Origin: Actinomyces glycerinitolerans
GTDB taxonomy: Bacteria; Actinomycetota; Actinomycetes; Actinomycetales; Actinomycetaceae
DNA: 64,000 nucleotides
Assembly: GCF_900098745.1 (NCBI RefSeq)
Contig: NZ_FQTT01000015.1
Coordinates: 62,001-126,000 of the forward strand
Reading direction: 5' to 3'
Notes under the pieces: generated by a model
Told to the model about the DNA's origin: nothing
Database searches by the model: none
What the model saw: the letters and a program-made list of their open reading frames with translations, nothing else
Shown here: piece after piece, positions 63,922-64,000 of the stretch
Layout of the letters: each line of letters opens with the position of its first letter
Numbering within the stretch: the first letter of the stretch is position 1
Made by a program: the position numbers and the translations under genes

Positions 63922-64000
63922 CGACGTCAGCGCTAAGCACGCGGGCGAGCCGACTCCCGGCTTCATCCACACCCTCAAACGCGAAGCGCCCTACAACCTC
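63905..64000 (-). CDS. possible C-terminal end of a gene running off the right edge
   Basis: The minus strand is open from the edge to TAG at 63907-63905, reading FAFEGVDEAGSRLARVLSAD then VVYYAG. Codon use fits a high-GC coding region, but 31 codons are too few for a family call. The hairpin at 63851-63921 would be its terminator. Confidence 0.3.
   Translation of the reverse strand, partial: EVVGRFAFEGVDEAGSRLARVLSADVVYYAG

Larger units (their letters stand above)
62457..64000. other. repeat-rich, almost gene-free right end
   Basis: About 1.5 kb with no well supported gene. It holds in order a palindromic element (62510-62630), a 20-base degenerate tandem repeat (62680-62832), a small perfect hairpin (62908-62942), tandem copies of an insertion-sequence-like end (62953-63080) and a 25-base inverted copy (63445-63469). 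At 63851-63921 is the hairpin related to 451-523. Frames between 63470 and 63850 give Arg- and Pro-rich products with no family features. Confidence 0.6.

Overview
The window looks like the chromosomal origin region of a high-GC actinobacterium, most likely Actinomyces or a close relative in the Actinomycetaceae. The reasons are the gene order (cca, NUDIX, DUF6049, murJ, trxB, trxA, then parB, parA, rsmG, jag, yidC, yidD, rnpA, rpmH, then dnaA, dnaN, recF, dciA, gyrB, gyrA), actinobacterial families such as DUF6049, DUF3566, DLW-39, CrgA and class E sortase, and the high GC with strong third-position GC. No sigM is seen between murJ and trxB, although Mycobacterium has one there. The genus is inferred, not proven.

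Layout. 1-0.6 kb: edge of a partial AbiEi/DUF559-like gene, a decayed relic of it and a hairpin. 0.6-10.2 kb: cca, NUDIX, DUF6049, murJ fused to a pseudokinase, and the thioredoxin pair. 10.2-18.7 kb: an accessory island on the minus strand that reads as a type VII secretion-linked polymorphic toxin locus. It holds a 48-aa leader ORF, an EspC/WXG-like small protein, a 942-aa effector with a C-terminal nuclease-like domain, two near-identical copies of an immunity-like gene, an orphan frameshifted toxin module with its own downstream immunity candidate, a SUKH-family gene and effector relics. No type VII secretion machinery is in the window. 18.9-23.1 kb: thrC, an aminotransferase and an ATP-grasp ligase, with parS sites. 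23.3-29.2 kb: parB, parA, rsmG, jag, yidC, yidD, rnpA and rpmH, all on the minus strand. 29.2-40.5 kb: dnaA, the probable oriC (dnaA-dnaN gap), dnaN, recF, dciA, gyrB, gyrA and a DUF3566 protein, all on the plus strand.

40.5-49.6 kb: tRNA-Ile, DLW-39, tRNA-Ala, a small accessory patch (MntA/HepT toxin-antitoxin pair inside a partial duplication, a broken MmyB-like regulator, an alcohol dehydrogenase), a cluster of DnaA-box-like motifs, rhomboid protease, cyclophilin, a membrane protein, aldo/keto reductase, crgA, class E sortase and a small membrane protein. 49.6-58.3 kb: the cell-wall growth signalling operon fhaA-fhaB-pstP-rodA/ftsW-pbpA-pknA-pknB, every gene overlapping the next by 4 bases. 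58.8-62.5 kb: tRNA-Leu, VanZ-like protein, phosphoribosyltransferase, an old-yellow-enzyme-type oxidoreductase and a DUF1749-type hydrolase. 62.5-64 kb: almost no coding content, only palindromes, tandem repeats and insertion-sequence-like ends.

Functionally, replication start (DnaA, DnaN, RecF, DciA, gyrase), origin segregation (ParA, ParB, six perfect parS sites) and the polar-growth kinase system (PknA, PknB, PstP, FHA proteins, RodA, PbpA, MurJ pseudokinase, CrgA) sit together. The toxin island and several palindromic repeats are the accessory material. All functional calls rest on reading the sequence; no database search was run.
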